The notes under the pieces: model-generated
Told to the model about the DNA's origin: nothing
What the model saw: only the letters and a program-made list of their open reading frames with translations
The model's database searches: none
In this document: positions 16,999-25,947 of the stretch, one piece after another
Layout: every line of letters starts with the position of its first letter
Numbering within the stretch: position 1 is the first letter of the stretch
Made by a program: the position numbers and the translations under genes
Source of the DNA: Bacteroidaceae bacterium
GTDB taxonomy: Bacteria; Bacteroidota; Bacteroidia; Bacteroidales; Bacteroidaceae
DNA length: 33,782 nucleotides
Assembly (NCBI GenBank): GCA_017520935.1
Contig: JAFXEF010000025.1
Coordinates: forward strand, 1-33,782
Reading direction: 5' to 3'

Positions 16999-18162
16999 TC
17001 ACGCCTTACGTCGCAAATATGCCTGCTTGGATGAAAAGAACAGGCGGAGACGGAAATAGAGTTCCCAGCAAGGATGCAACAGTTCGAGAAGTGGAAGTGA
17101 AAATAAGTAGCGACGTTCATTGAGATCACGTGCTATGCGTTGGAACACGAAGAGACGGCAGCCAAGGACTGTCAGCCACAGCCCAGAGGCAATGCCCAAT
17201 GTAATCCACCAATGCGACAGGAGGCTGATAGCCACAGCTCCGACAGCACCTATATAGAACAGTATACGGCTCAATGTGTCGGCACCAAGCAAATAGGGTT
17301 GTATGCCACGCATCTTTGGGCGGATGTAGAGACGGCTGAGCTTGTCATTCCTCCATGTATAGCTGTCGGCAGAAGCGCAACGTACCACCGAGTGGGCACT
17401 CACATCAGCTGTGATGCGACGGGCAGGCACGTGCTCATTGATAAAAAGATCATCCTCGCCACGCTCAAGGTCGAGATGGTGGCTGTATCCCTTGTTAGTA
17501 AAGAAAATCTCCTTACGATAAGCCATATTGCGTCCTAACCCCATATAGCCGCCACCACGAAGGGTAAGTCCGAGCAGACGAAGCTGCTGCAGTAGGGTGT
17601 CAAACACATAGCAGCGGTTGGCTATGCCTGGCCGACGTTCGTAATTGCTGTATCCGAGCACCACATCGGTGGAGTCTGAGAAGTGACGGGCGAGGCTGGC
17701 AAGCCATTGCCGGCTTGTGGGATAGCAGTCGGGCTCAGTGAACACTACCCATTCCTTCTTGGCAGCTTTGATGCCGAGCGTAAGTGCCAGTTTCTTATGA
17801 CTGATATAGCGGATGCTGTCAGAGGTAAAGGTACTATAAAGATTAGGATATTGCTCGCTAAGGCGTTGTAGCAGATCCTTGGTGCCGTCTTTGGAGTTGT
17901 CGTCCACGACAATAACCTCAAAGTCGGGATATTCCTGTTCGAGAATGAGCGGCAGATGCTTCTCCAACAATTGCTCGCAATCTGCAGTGGTTATTATGAC
18001 AGATATGCCTGGCTGTTGAGCAGACAGTTTAAGTCCTCCCTTACGCTCTGCCACAGCACGACGATGTGGTGCATTGTAGATGATAAATGTATAAAGTAAC
18101 TGTATAGCCGCCAGCAGTCCGACGGCTATACAAATAAGGTATTCTGTAGTCTCGATGTTCAT
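16999..18162 (-). CDS. Membrane-bound family 2 glycosyltransferase
   Basis: A 387-residue inverting GT-A fold transferase anchored in the inner membrane. An N-terminal segment (about 7-29) and two C-terminal segments (about 297-316 and 318-338) are hydrophobic. Motifs are VVDDNSKDGT (85-94), the metal-site aspartate in TEPDC (142-146) and GEDDLF (235-240). TWRNDKLSR (269-277) sits where processive synthases have QxxRW, but the match is poor. The sugar donor and acceptor cannot be told from sequence; polysaccharide or glycolipid synthesis is the general expectation. It has its own strong promoter (18182-18213) about 20 bp upstream, giving a very short leader, and converges on rsmG. No other polysaccharide genes are adjacent. 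Confidence 0.88.
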   Translation of the reverse strand: MNIETTEYLICIAVGLLAAIQLLYTFIIYNAPHRRAVAERKGGLKLSAQQPGISVIITTADCEQLLEKHLPLILEQEYPDFEVIVVDDNSKDGTKDLLQRLSEQYPNLYSTFTSDSIRYISHKKLALTLGIKAAKKEWVVFTEPDCYPTSRQWLASLARHFSDSTDVVLGYSNYERRPGIANRCYVFDTLLQQLRLLGLTLRGGGYMGLGRNMAYRKEIFFTNKGYSHHLDLERGEDDLFINEHVPARRITADVSAHSVVRCASADSYTWRNDKLSRLYIRPKMRGIQPYLLGADTLSRILFYIGAVGAVAISLLSHWWITLGIASGLWLTVLGCRLFVFQRIARDLNERRYLFSLPLLELLHPCWELYFRLRLFFSSKQAYLRRKA

Positions 18163-18181
18163 CTCTTTTTGTTTGCGCCTA

Positions 18182-18213
18182 CAAAATTAGTGCAAGGCGA
18201 GAGAAATGCCAAA
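18182..18213 (-). promoter_or_regulatory. Promoter of the glycosyltransferase gene
   Basis: TTTG (18213-18210), 20 nt, TAATTTTG (18189-18182) on the minus strand: a full match to the Bacteroidota consensus. The stretch CTCGCCTTGCACTAA is identical to that in the gcvT promoter. Confidence 0.75.
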
Positions 18214-18298
18214 TCTCAACGAATGAAAGTAGATAAATACCTACAATTTCTTTACCGAGAGATACAGGGAAACACTCTAAAGAACACATATAATACAA

Positions 18299-18319
18299 GG
18301 CGCACTTTATAGGTGCGCC
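18299..18319 (-). terminator. Probable terminator of the acyl-CoA synthetase gene
   Basis: Seven-base GC-rich arms GGCGCAC (18299-18305) and GTGCGCC (18313-18319) with a 7-nt loop lie 48 bp past the stop codon. A moderately T-rich tract follows on the minus strand. Confidence 0.5.
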
Positions 18320-18366
18320 CTGCATGAAGTCAAGAGCCCGAGACGAAACTCCTGATAGGTTTGTAC

Positions 18367-20268
18367 TTATTTCAAGGCATCCAAATTCTTCTCATTGAGG
18401 AAGCTCTTGCCTTCGGCTGTGTAGAGTGCTGCGATACGGTCAGCGTATGCCTTCTCAATCTTACCGCGAACAATCTTCATGGTGCTGTTCATCATACCGT
18501 TCTGCTCGGTGAATGCCTCAGGCAATACGGCAAAGGTGCTGGGCAACCAACGGTCGGGGAAGAGCTCGGCCAAATCACCACCCTTCTTGAAACGGGCGAT
18601 ATCAGCATCTATGAGCTGAACACCTGCCTTGCGGCCCTCCTCTGTCGTGAGGTCAAGTCCCTGCTCCTTAAGACGGGTGCGGATATTCTCCTTATTAGGC
18701 ACAAGCAGTGCGATGGTATAAGGCGACTGATTGTTGTAGAGGATCACCTGATCCACGGTGGGCAGATGCTCCACGAATGCCTCTTCGATACCTTCGGGGC
18801 TATACTTCTCACCATCACTGGAGATGAGTAGGCTCTTGAAGCGACCCTTTACGTAGAGGAGATTCTCGGCCGACATGTAACCGAGGTCACCAGTATACAG
18901 CCATCCGTCACGTACGGTGTCGGCCGTAGAGTCGGGGTTCTTCCAGTAGCCCTTCATAACGTTCTCACCCTTAACTACGATTTCCCCAAGTTCGCCTACA
19001 GGCAGTTCCTTACCGTCACCGTCGCAAATCTTAACTTCGATGGGCTTCACCAGCTTACCGCTCGAACCGAAACGGTAGAGGTCGGGGCCGTTAGAAGAGA
19101 TGACAGGTGTAGCCTCAGAGAGTCCGTAGCCCTGATACATAGGCATGCCTACACCAACGTAGAACTTCTGCAAGTCCTTGTCGAGCAAGGCACCGCCACC
19201 GATGAAGAAGCGGAGTTCGCCACCGAAGTTGTCGCGCACTTTAGAGAACAACACCTTGTCGAACAGCCATACAAGCGGCTTGAGCAACGCACGCAAGCCC
19301 TTCGGGTCGAGATTGCTGTCGCCGAAGTAGCATTGCTTCACAGCCAAACCCCAGTTGAAGAGACGTACGGTCATGGCCCCCTTCTTCTTGATACCTGCCT
19401 CGATATTCTTCTTGAAGGTCTTGGCCAATGAGGGTACACTGAGGATAAAGTGCGGGCGCACCTCCTTAATATTTAAAGGTATATTACGCAAAGTCTCGGC
19501 ACCTGTACGGCCAACCTGTACGGTAGCAGCTGTAGCACCACAAGCCATCATGATGTAGAAGCCTACCACATGAGCGAAACAGTGGTCGAGCGGCAGGATG
19601 ATAAGTGTGCGCCATGTCTCGTCGATGGACACCAGCGTACGTGCCTGCTCCACATTTGAAGTATAGTTACGGTGAGTGAGCACCACACCTTTGGGGTCGG
19701 CAGTGGTACCGCTGGTATAGGTAATGGTAGCGATGTCGTCATTCTGAAGCGACTGTCCTACGGCGAGGAACTCCTCCATGGTGTGGTTCTTGAGCCATTC
19801 GTCGCCCATCTGTTGCACCTCGCTGAGTGCTATCTCGCGTTCCTCGTAGCTATCCTGCGGGTCAAACACGATAATCTTCTCTACATCAGGAAGTCTATCT
19901 TTAATCAGGCGCACCTTCTTCAGTTGGTTGCCCGACACCATCATATACTTCACATCGCCGTGGATGAGGCGGAACATCAAGTCGTTGCTCTCCTCCAACT
20001 TGATGGATAGAGGCACATTGGCTGCACCGGCATAAAACATAGCCAACTCACCGATAACCCACATATTGCGGCCTTCGCTGAGGAGCGCCATATTGTCACC
20101 TTTCTTTACGCCCAATGCCTGAAGTCCAGCACCAAGTTGATACACCTTTTCCTGCACCTCTTTATAGGTAGTAGGCTCAAACACTTTGTCCGTCTTCTCC
20201 AACAAGAATGTGTTGTTCGGGAATTTGCGAACCGATTCTTCAAACAAATCTACTAATGTCTTTTTCAT
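18367..20268 (-). CDS. Long-chain acyl-CoA synthetase (AMP-forming)
   Basis: A 633-residue ANL-superfamily enzyme that activates fatty acids to acyl-CoA through an acyl-AMP. Motifs in order: the phosphate loop TYTSGTTADPKGVVLTHRN (183-201), YQGYGLSEATPV (378-389), TGDLG (459-463) and the hinge region YVKGRFKSLLISSDGEKYSP (472-491). It is a FadD15/FAA1-like long form with no signal peptide. The frame stays open 41 codons further upstream, but a full consensus promoter lies inside that extension (20322-20353), and MKKTLVDLFEES is the normal family start. I therefore take the ATG at 20268. It is a single-gene unit with a terminator at 18299-18319. Chain-length preference is not readable. Confidence 0.93.
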   Translation of the reverse strand: MKKTLVDLFEESVRKFPNNTFLLEKTDKVFEPTTYKEVQEKVYQLGAGLQALGVKKGDNMALLSEGRNMWVIGELAMFYAGAANVPLSIKLEESNDLMFRLIHGDVKYMMVSGNQLKKVRLIKDRLPDVEKIIVFDPQDSYEEREIALSEVQQMGDEWLKNHTMEEFLAVGQSLQNDDIATITYTSGTTADPKGVVLTHRNYTSNVEQARTLVSIDETWRTLIILPLDHCFAHVVGFYIMMACGATAATVQVGRTGAETLRNIPLNIKEVRPHFILSVPSLAKTFKKNIEAGIKKKGAMTVRLFNWGLAVKQCYFGDSNLDPKGLRALLKPLVWLFDKVLFSKVRDNFGGELRFFIGGGALLDKDLQKFYVGVGMPMYQGYGLSEATPVISSNGPDLYRFGSSGKLVKPIEVKICDGDGKELPVGELGEIVVKGENVMKGYWKNPDSTADTVRDGWLYTGDLGYMSAENLLYVKGRFKSLLISSDGEKYSPEGIEEAFVEHLPTVDQVILYNNQSPYTIALLVPNKENIRTRLKEQGLDLTTEEGRKAGVQLIDADIARFKKGGDLAELFPDRWLPSTFAVLPEAFTEQNGMMNSTMKIVRGKIEKAYADRIAALYTAEGKSFLNEKNLDALK

Positions 20269-20321
20269 AAAAATGTTTATTTTGACCAGAAGCTTACGCT
20301 TGCTGTCGGTTTTATTGGGTG

Positions 20322-20353
20322 CAAATATACGTTTAACCTTTTTTAATTGCAAA
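20322..20353 (-). promoter_or_regulatory. Promoter of the acyl-CoA synthetase gene
   Basis: TTTG (20353-20350), 20 nt, TATATTTG (20329-20322) on the minus strand, a perfect Bacteroidota match. It predicts a start site near 20315 and a leader of about 47 nt, which rules out the longer reading frame. Confidence 0.75.
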
Positions 20354-20451
20354 AATACACAAGTAAAAATGCTGTTTTTAGCATTTTTCACAGCCCGATA
20401 TTACACTCACATGCAAAACATGTGTAAAAATCGCATTCTTAGTAGGGCAAA

Positions 20452-21219
20452 TCATCTTAACATGATGCGATGGTTCTTGGCATCATAGTAGAGCTCGTCA
20501 CTATCAAGAAAATCCGAGATGGCCCCACACCTTGAGAGCTCATCCAAGGTGCCAGCCCGCAGACCGTCTTGTTGCAAAAGCCAAATATGATCTGCCGTTT
20601 GGAAAGCGATCTCCAGATCGTGGGTCGAAAGCAGGATGAGTTTGTTACGCTCATGAGCCAAACGACGGAGCAGTTGCATCATAGAGATTTTGCTTGGGTA
20701 GTCGAGAAAGGCCGTAGGCTCGTCAAGAAAAATGACAGATGTCTGCTGAGCCAGTGCCTTGGCTATCATAGCCTTCTGACGTTCACCATCACTTACTTGA
20801 TGAATCTTGCGACTCCGTAGTGCATCAAGCCCGACAAGAGCGATGGCCTCATCTACGATTTTGCGGTCCTCCTCCTTGAGTGTCCCCCAGAAGTTAGTAT
20901 AAGGTGCACGCCCCAATCCCACTACCTCCTCTATTGTAAGGTCGGCAGGCATATTTTTCTCAGTGAGCACCACTCCGATGCGTTCGGAAAGTTCTTTAGG
21001 AGTATAGGATGCTACGGACCTACCATTAATCCACACCTCACCACGCAACGGAGGTTGGAATGCAGCCATTGTGCGCATCAGGGTCGATTTTCCTATTCCA
21101 TTGGCTCCTATCAAGCAGGTGAGCACGCCACAAGATAGCGAGGCATTGAGGGTCTTAGCCACTATTCTGCGATGGTCATCCTCACTATATCCTATATAAA
21201 GGTCACGCAATTCCAGCAT
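20452..21219 (-). CDS. ABC transporter ATPase, FecE/BtuD-like
   Basis: A 255-residue ATP-binding subunit. Walker A GANGIGKST (38-46), Walker B VIFLDEPT (162-169) and the switch histidine in STHD (His200) are intact. The signature motif reads VSDGE (142-146) instead of LSGGQ, a form common in iron-siderophore, heme and cobalamin importers. The RIGVVLTEKNMPADLT segment around the Q-loop also fits that subfamily, although the usual Gln appears to be replaced. No permease or binding protein is adjacent, so it must partner with subunits encoded elsewhere. It is transcribed the same way as the S37 peptidase gene, 111 bp downstream of it. Confidence 0.88.
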   Translation of the reverse strand: MLELRDLYIGYSEDDHRRIVAKTLNASLSCGVLTCLIGANGIGKSTLMRTMAAFQPPLRGEVWINGRSVASYTPKELSERIGVVLTEKNMPADLTIEEVVGLGRAPYTNFWGTLKEEDRKIVDEAIALVGLDALRSRKIHQVSDGERQKAMIAKALAQQTSVIFLDEPTAFLDYPSKISMMQLLRRLAHERNKLILLSTHDLEIAFQTADHIWLLQQDGLRAGTLDELSRCGAISDFLDSDELYYDAKNHRIMLR

Positions 21220-21330
21220 ATATGGGGATTTATTGGGTGTTTAGGGGGGAGTAGAGTTTAGATTTTTATTTAAGGGCTGGTGGGTTTGACGTTTAGGGCC
21301 ATTAACCGTCCACTGTTTACCCTTCATCGC

Positions 21331-22620
21331 TCATTTTGCCCAACGCTTCAGTATCTTCATAATTTTCTTCTGCGTATCTTCAGGCATGGTACCAATGCGG
21401 GCCTTGTGCGAACCTCCGGGTTCTACAAACACATGGATATGTTTCTTGCCATCAAGCCATGTCACCCCTGTAGCCGACCACGGGTCATACTCACCGTAGA
21501 TAAACATCATCGGAAGGTCGTTATCCTTCAAAAACGTATTGACACGTTCATACAGATTGGCATCGAACTCAATATAGGAAAGTGAATCGGGAATCATCAC
21601 ACGACGCATATAACCTTCTGCCTGAGGAATTGAGAGATGCTCTTCAAAAGGTTTGGTATCATAGCCATAGTAGCCCAACTCGCGCATAGCCTGCACATTA
21701 AAAGAGGTGTAGGGAGTCTGCTGGGCAAAGTAGCTGGGTTCACACTTATCAATCAAATGCTTGTAGTATACACTATCCGAGGCTGTAAGGGAAGGAATCT
21801 GTGCCGCATCATCGCCCCACTGCCAGAATGCAAAGGAATACTCTAATACTGCCAAGTCATAGATTTCACTGATAGGTACACGGAAAGTATAACCTTTGCG
21901 AGCGCAATAATCAGCAAACATCGGCTCTATTGTAGCACGACGCTTAAGTGTTTCTATCTGAAAATCCTTGATACGAGCACGTTCTTCAGCTGTCCCTGCC
22001 TGGTCGATAAACGGCTCGTGACGGCCATCTTCCAGTGACTTGTTGAGCGGAGCAACATACGATACCGAACCATCCACATCGTCGGGATAGAAGGTACGGT
22101 AGAACATTGTCGTCTGCCCTCCCTTGCTAATGCCTGTAGTAAACCACTTTCCTGGGTATACCTCACGCAAAAGATTGCGTATATGATGGTAGTCGCCCGC
22201 CGAATTCTCAACGGTAAGATGACTCCAGTCGCAAGGTTGAGGGGTAGATTCCAAGAAATAGCGATGCTCCACAAATACGAGGTTTGCTTCAAGCAACGTC
22301 GACAGTTCCTCCTGATACCCAGGATGCATAGCATAGGCAGCTCCATATCCTTCGGTGACCATCACAGTGGGGCGGTCGAACCCACGATGCTTAATGATGA
22401 CACGCTGGCCGAAACTTCCCTCACTCTCATCTTTCCAATCGAGTTGTTGGCTGACGACACACACAAGCTTCTCCAGCCCATCGGCCGACTGCAATGTTTC
22501 CACACGGCTTATCGCATCCAATCCTCCAAGTTTGTCCGTCAACTCGGTAGCTGTGGCCGACAAGCATACTATACCTACGGCCAATGTCATCACTACACGT
22601 AATAAAATCTTCTCCATCAT
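21331..22620 (-). CDS. S37-type serine aminopeptidase (PS-10 family)
   Basis: A 429-residue exported alpha/beta-hydrolase peptidase resembling Streptomyces tripeptidyl aminopeptidase PS-10. The signal peptide is about 1-25 (VGIVCLSATAT). The nucleophile is Ser165 in TTGISKGGQT. The acid is probably the Asp in IYGEYDPWSATG and the base the His in PGGSHKAR. VEHRYFLES and DYHHIRNLL are other family marks. Two adjacent ATGs (22618-22620 and 22615-22617) precede the signal peptide. A longer frame would run into the upstream radical SAM gene and bury the signal, so it was rejected. It follows that gene after 19 bp, suggesting co-transcription. Likely periplasmic peptide trimming. Confidence 0.88.
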   Translation of the reverse strand: MMEKILLRVVMTLAVGIVCLSATATELTDKLGGLDAISRVETLQSADGLEKLVCVVSQQLDWKDESEGSFGQRVIIKHRGFDRPTVMVTEGYGAAYAMHPGYQEELSTLLEANLVFVEHRYFLESTPQPCDWSHLTVENSAGDYHHIRNLLREVYPGKWFTTGISKGGQTTMFYRTFYPDDVDGSVSYVAPLNKSLEDGRHEPFIDQAGTAEERARIKDFQIETLKRRATIEPMFADYCARKGYTFRVPISEIYDLAVLEYSFAFWQWGDDAAQIPSLTASDSVYYKHLIDKCEPSYFAQQTPYTSFNVQAMRELGYYGYDTKPFEEHLSIPQAEGYMRRVMIPDSLSYIEFDANLYERVNTFLKDNDLPMMFIYGEYDPWSATGVTWLDGKKHIHVFVEPGGSHKARIGTMPEDTQKKIMKILKRWAK

Positions 22621-22639
22621 TATTTGTATTAAATTCATA

Positions 22640-23605
22640 TCACAATACATCAATACTGAAACCCATACTCTCCCCCACCGTCTCGCACAACCGTCCCTGC
22701 CAGGTACCTCGTTCGGCCATCCTGCCACATAGTCGCTCTATGAACTGATAATTCTTGAGCCCCCAGTCGGGAGCAATGAGCAATGTACGGGGTGACTGTG
22801 AGATGAAGCGCTCAATCACTACCGACTGCGGTATGCGCTCTATGTAGTCGATAGCCAGCTCGATATACTCGTCCACTTCATACAGGTGAAAACACTCTGG
22901 ATGCTCCTCATACTCACGTGCCATACGCGTACCCCTTATCAGTTGCAGCTGATGCAGTTTGAGCATATCAAGCGGCAAGGTTGCTATGACCGAAGCCTGA
23001 CGCAGCAGTTCGTCACGTGTCTCTCCAGGAAGCCCCAAGATAATGTGCCCACCCGTAAGTATACCTCGAGCGTGAGTACGGCAAATGGCATCGGCAGCTG
23101 TGGCAAAGTCGTGTCCACGGTTGATACGACTAAGCGTATCGTCATTGGCACTTTCAATACCATACTCCACCATCAAGAAGGTGTGTCGATTCAGCTCCTG
23201 CAGGTAGTCGAGCAAGACATCAGGCATGCAGTCGGGGCGTGTACCGATAACCAGCCCCACCACGCCATCTACAGCCAATGCCTCCTCATACATTGCTTTC
23301 AGCCGCTCCAGCTCTCCATACGTATTGGTGTAGGCCTGGAAGTAGGCCAAATAGCGCATGGCAGGATACTTGCGTGAGAAAAAGCGTATGCCATCTTCCA
23401 GCTGTTGCCTCACGCTCAGTGCCGGCTTGCAGTATTCCGGACTGAAGGTTTGATTATTACAATAGCTGCATCCCCCCACCCCTTTCGCTCCATCGCGATT
23501 GGGGCAAGTGAATCCTGCGTGAACAGAAATCTTCTGCACCTTCCTCTCAAAATACCTGCTCAGGAAAGTACCGAAATCATAATATGGACGATGCTTTACA
23601 TTCAT
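22640..23605 (-). CDS. Radical SAM protein, YhcC family
   Basis: A 321-residue member of the TIGR01212/YhcC group. The [4Fe-4S] cysteines are Cys34, Cys46 and Cys49 in FTCPNRDG...GGCSYCN, a wider spacing than the classic CxxxCxxC that is typical of this family and of Elp3-like enzymes. GLVIGTRPDCMPD, LMVEYGIESANDDTL and GGHIILGLPGETRDE are the conserved barrel segments. The reaction is not established for the family; an RNA-modification role has been discussed. It is the first gene before the S37 peptidase (19 bp). Its start lies 63 bp past the 3' end of tRNA-Gly on the same strand, so read-through from the tRNA promoter is possible. Confidence 0.9.
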   Translation of the reverse strand: MNVKHRPYYDFGTFLSRYFERKVQKISVHAGFTCPNRDGAKGVGGCSYCNNQTFSPEYCKPALSVRQQLEDGIRFFSRKYPAMRYLAYFQAYTNTYGELERLKAMYEEALAVDGVVGLVIGTRPDCMPDVLLDYLQELNRHTFLMVEYGIESANDDTLSRINRGHDFATAADAICRTHARGILTGGHIILGLPGETRDELLRQASVIATLPLDMLKLHQLQLIRGTRMAREYEEHPECFHLYEVDEYIELAIDYIERIPQSVVIERFISQSPRTLLIAPDWGLKNYQFIERLCGRMAERGTWQGRLCETVGESMGFSIDVL

Positions 23606-23668
23606 GGGATGGCTCCATCAAAAACGATAGCCACACATATAGTTTTACCCTATGTTTCAGAGATTTGA

Positions 23669-23740
23669 GCGGCAAACGGGGCTCGAACCCGCGACCCTCA
23701 GCTTGGGAAGCTGATGCTCTACCAACTGAGCTACTGCCGC
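23669..23740 (-). tRNA. tRNA-Gly (anticodon CCC)
   Basis: Folds as a full cloverleaf on the minus strand: a 7-bp acceptor stem (GCGGCAG with TTGCCGC, one G-U), a D arm GCTC/GAGC, anticodon stem TCAGC/GCTGA with loop TTCCCAA giving anticodon CCC, and a T arm with TTCGAGC. It is 72 nt long and the 3' CCA is not encoded. Confidence 0.96.
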
Positions 23741-23752
23741 AAAAGAACACCG

Positions 23753-23784
23753 CGAAGTTACACACATTTTCGGGATTATGCAAC
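23753..23784 (-). promoter_or_regulatory. Promoter of tRNA-Gly
   Basis: GTTG (23784-23781), 20 nt, TAACTTCG (23760-23753) on the minus strand. The second box differs from TAnnTTTG at one base. Predicted start is about 6 nt before the tRNA 5' end. Confidence 0.5.
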
Positions 23785-23790
23785 GAAATT

Positions 23791-23822
23791 TTTCTTTTTT
23801 TCATTTTTTATGTATAACTTCG
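23791..23822 (+). promoter_or_regulatory. Promoter candidate for the FKBP gene
   Basis: TAACTTCG at 23815-23822, the same box as the divergent tRNA promoter, with TTTC 20 nt upstream (23791-23794). The upstream box is weak. Confidence 0.4.
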
Positions 23823-23856
23823 TCACCACATACAAACATTCAAGGTATCCAAAGAC

Positions 23857-24252
23857 ATGGCAAAAGGCAACTACAAGGAACGAAACATAGAGTTTCTGAA
23901 AAACAAGAGCACCGAAGAGGGGGTGTACAAAACTGCACAGGGAGTACTCTATGAAGTTCTGCAATCGGGAGATGGCCCGAAAGCTACCATACGCAACATC
24001 GTATCGGTATATTATAAAGGGATGCTTATCGATGGCAACGTATTTGACGACAATACCGCTCAGGGATTTCCAGACGCCTTCCGCCTGGCTGACCTTATTT
24101 TAGGGTGGCAAATAGCCCTTACACAAATGTGTGTAGGCGATAAATGGCGCATCTATGTGCCAGCCACCGTAGGATATGGTGCTATGAGTGTAGCCGGTAT
24201 CCCCAAGCACTCGACCCTCATCTTTGAAATAGAGTTGGCAGGCATAAGTTGA
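23857..24252 (+). CDS. FKBP-type peptidyl-prolyl cis-trans isomerase
   Basis: A 131-residue single-domain FKBP-type protein that would speed proline isomerisation in folding. The fold is recognisable from VSVYYKGMLIDGNVFDDN, LILGWQIALTQMCVGDKWRI and YVPATVGYGAMSVAGIPKHS followed by LIFEIELAGI, which match the GxxFDxx, GWxxGLxxMxxGxK and PxxLGYG...IPPxxxLxFxVEL landmarks. No signal peptide or lipobox is seen, so it should be cytoplasmic, unlike many Bacteroidales FKBP lipoproteins. It is divergent from tRNA-Gly and 44 bp upstream of the GH43 gene. Several active-site aromatics differ from strong FKBPs, so activity may be low. Confidence 0.88.
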   Translation: MAKGNYKERNIEFLKNKSTEEGVYKTAQGVLYEVLQSGDGPKATIRNIVSVYYKGMLIDGNVFDDNTAQGFPDAFRLADLILGWQIALTQMCVGDKWRIYVPATVGYGAMSVAGIPKHSTLIFEIELAGIS

Positions 24253-24296
24253 AGCATTCCCAACAAGATGACAACCTTTGAATAACCTATAAAATT

Positions 24297-25760
24297 ATGA
24301 AACATCTCTTACTCATCGGTCTATTGGCTGCGACAGCACACATAGGCCTCCACGCACAGACAACGACTAATGCCACACAGAACGAGTGGACAACCATCAC
24401 CAACGGTAACCTTTGGATTGACTCTGAGGGTAACGACGTGCAAGCCCACGGTGCAGGTTTTCTCAAAGTAGGCGACACCTGGTACATGATAGGCGAAGAC
24501 CGCTCCTCCTCATGGCACCCCGATGTCAACATGTATTCGTCCAAAGATCTGGTCAACTGGAAATTTGAACGCAAAATCATTGAAAACAAGGTGACACACC
24601 CCGACCTTGGCAGCAAGCGCATGATAGAGCGTCCCAAGCTCATGTATTGCGCCAAGACCCAGCAATACGTCGTATGGTGCCACTGGGAGAGCAGCAACTA
24701 TGCAGCCTCCGAAGCAGGCGTATTCTACAGCAACACCGTCAACGGTCCCTACACTTATCACTGGGGCGGCCGACCGCTGGGAGTCAAGTCCAGAGATTGC
24801 AACGTATTCGTTGACAACGACGGCACTGCCTACTTCATCTCCACCATCGAGGAAAACCAGCATCTGGGTCTCTTCCGCCTCTCCGACAACTACCTCTCGG
24901 CCGTAGAATACACCGAGCTATTCAAATGGAAGAGCCGTGAAGCACCTGCCATCGTTCGTGTAGGCGACACCTATTATATGCTTTCGTCGGCCTGTACCGG
25001 CTGGGATCCCAATCCCTGCATGCTCTCCTACTCCAAATCGCTAACCGAGGGATGGAGCGAGCTGAAACAAGTGGGCAACCATATCGCCTACGACACCCAG
25101 GCAGCCAGCATACTCACCATCAAGGGCACCAAGCAGACTACCCACCTCTACGTGGGCGACCGCTGGCAAGACCCTCGCCTGCCCGAGTCAAAAACCATCA
25201 TCTTCCCCATTTCCTTCACTTCCGACAGCTGTCTGTTCGACTACACCCGTCAGTTCGACATCAACTACACCACAGGCGAGTGGCGCCCCACCTCTACATC
25301 CGACCGTTACATTGACAAGCGTCAATGGCGCGTACTCGACTGCAGCAGTGCCGAGAACCGACAGGCCGATTATGCAGCGCATTATGCCATTGACGGCGAC
25401 ATCAAGACCATGTGGCAGACCGAAACACCTAAAGAGCTTATCGAAGGTATGCGTACCCGTGATTGGCGACGAGTTGAGAGAATGGCAAAATCACAACACC
25501 GCATTGTAGTAGATATGGGCAAGGTGAACACCATAAAAGGATTTCTCTGTACCCCTCGCACCGACGGCATCTCCTTGGGACTTATCCGCAACTACGCATT
25601 CTTCGTCAGCGAAGATGGTAAGAACTGGGAAGCCGTAAGCAAGAGCCACTGGATGCCCTACTGGACCGAGATAGATTTCGCCCCCTGCCAGGCCCGCTAT
25701 TTTATGCTCACCTCCAATGAACGAAGGGGAGTATCCGTGGCCGAGATTGATGTGTTTTAA
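24297..25760 (+). CDS. GH43 glycosidase with C-terminal F5/8C-like domain
   Basis: A 487-residue exported five-bladed propeller glycosidase. Signal peptide about 1-20 (GLHA/QTT). The opening WIDSEGNDVQAHGAGFL and DTWYMIGE resemble GH43 subfamilies 24 and 34 (exo-beta-1,3-galactanase-like). Candidate catalytic acids are Glu111 (ERPK), Asp167 (SRDCNVF) and Glu215 (REAPAI). The usual N-terminal base Asp of other GH43 enzymes is not obvious, as in the galactanase-like group. From about 345 a discoidin-type module follows (YAIDGDIKTMWQTE, IVVDMGKVNTIKGF, NYAFFVSEDGKNWE, ARYFMLTS). The substrate may be a galactan side chain, arabinogalactan protein or xylan; the neighbour xylA would fit the last. 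Confidence 0.87.
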   Translation: MKHLLLIGLLAATAHIGLHAQTTTNATQNEWTTITNGNLWIDSEGNDVQAHGAGFLKVGDTWYMIGEDRSSSWHPDVNMYSSKDLVNWKFERKIIENKVTHPDLGSKRMIERPKLMYCAKTQQYVVWCHWESSNYAASEAGVFYSNTVNGPYTYHWGGRPLGVKSRDCNVFVDNDGTAYFISTIEENQHLGLFRLSDNYLSAVEYTELFKWKSREAPAIVRVGDTYYMLSSACTGWDPNPCMLSYSKSLTEGWSELKQVGNHIAYDTQAASILTIKGTKQTTHLYVGDRWQDPRLPESKTIIFPISFTSDSCLFDYTRQFDINYTTGEWRPTSTSDRYIDKRQWRVLDCSSAENRQADYAAHYAIDGDIKTMWQTETPKELIEGMRTRDWRRVERMAKSQHRIVVDMGKVNTIKGFLCTPRTDGISLGLIRNYAFFVSEDGKNWEAVSKSHWMPYWTEIDFAPCQARYFMLTSNERRGVSVAEIDVF

Positions 25761-25819
25761 GGTGCAATACCATATAATTGCAAATTATCTTCTCAGCAAA
25801 ACTTTTCGTCTGCAGAATG

Positions 25820-25848
25820 TTGTCATATAGATTTTTTTCGTACTTTTG
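25820..25848 (+). promoter_or_regulatory. Promoter candidate for xylA
   Basis: TACTTTTG (25841-25848) fully matches TAnnTTTG. A TTG lies at 25820-25822, with a rather short spacing of 18 nt. It gives xylA an approximately 90-nt leader. Confidence 0.45.
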
Positions 25849-25947
25849 TTCGATATATGACGGCAACCGCCATGACAAACGATACCCGACAGGAAACGTG
25901 GGAGGGTAAAAAAACGAATATAAACTTAACGCTTACAATAACAGACT

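Noticed and set aside
20269..20391. N-terminal extension of the acyl-CoA synthetase
   Set aside because: A full consensus promoter lies inside the extension and the added residues are unlike the family.
22621..22728. N-terminal extension of the S37 peptidase
   Set aside because: It would overlap the end of the radical SAM gene and place the signal peptide internally.
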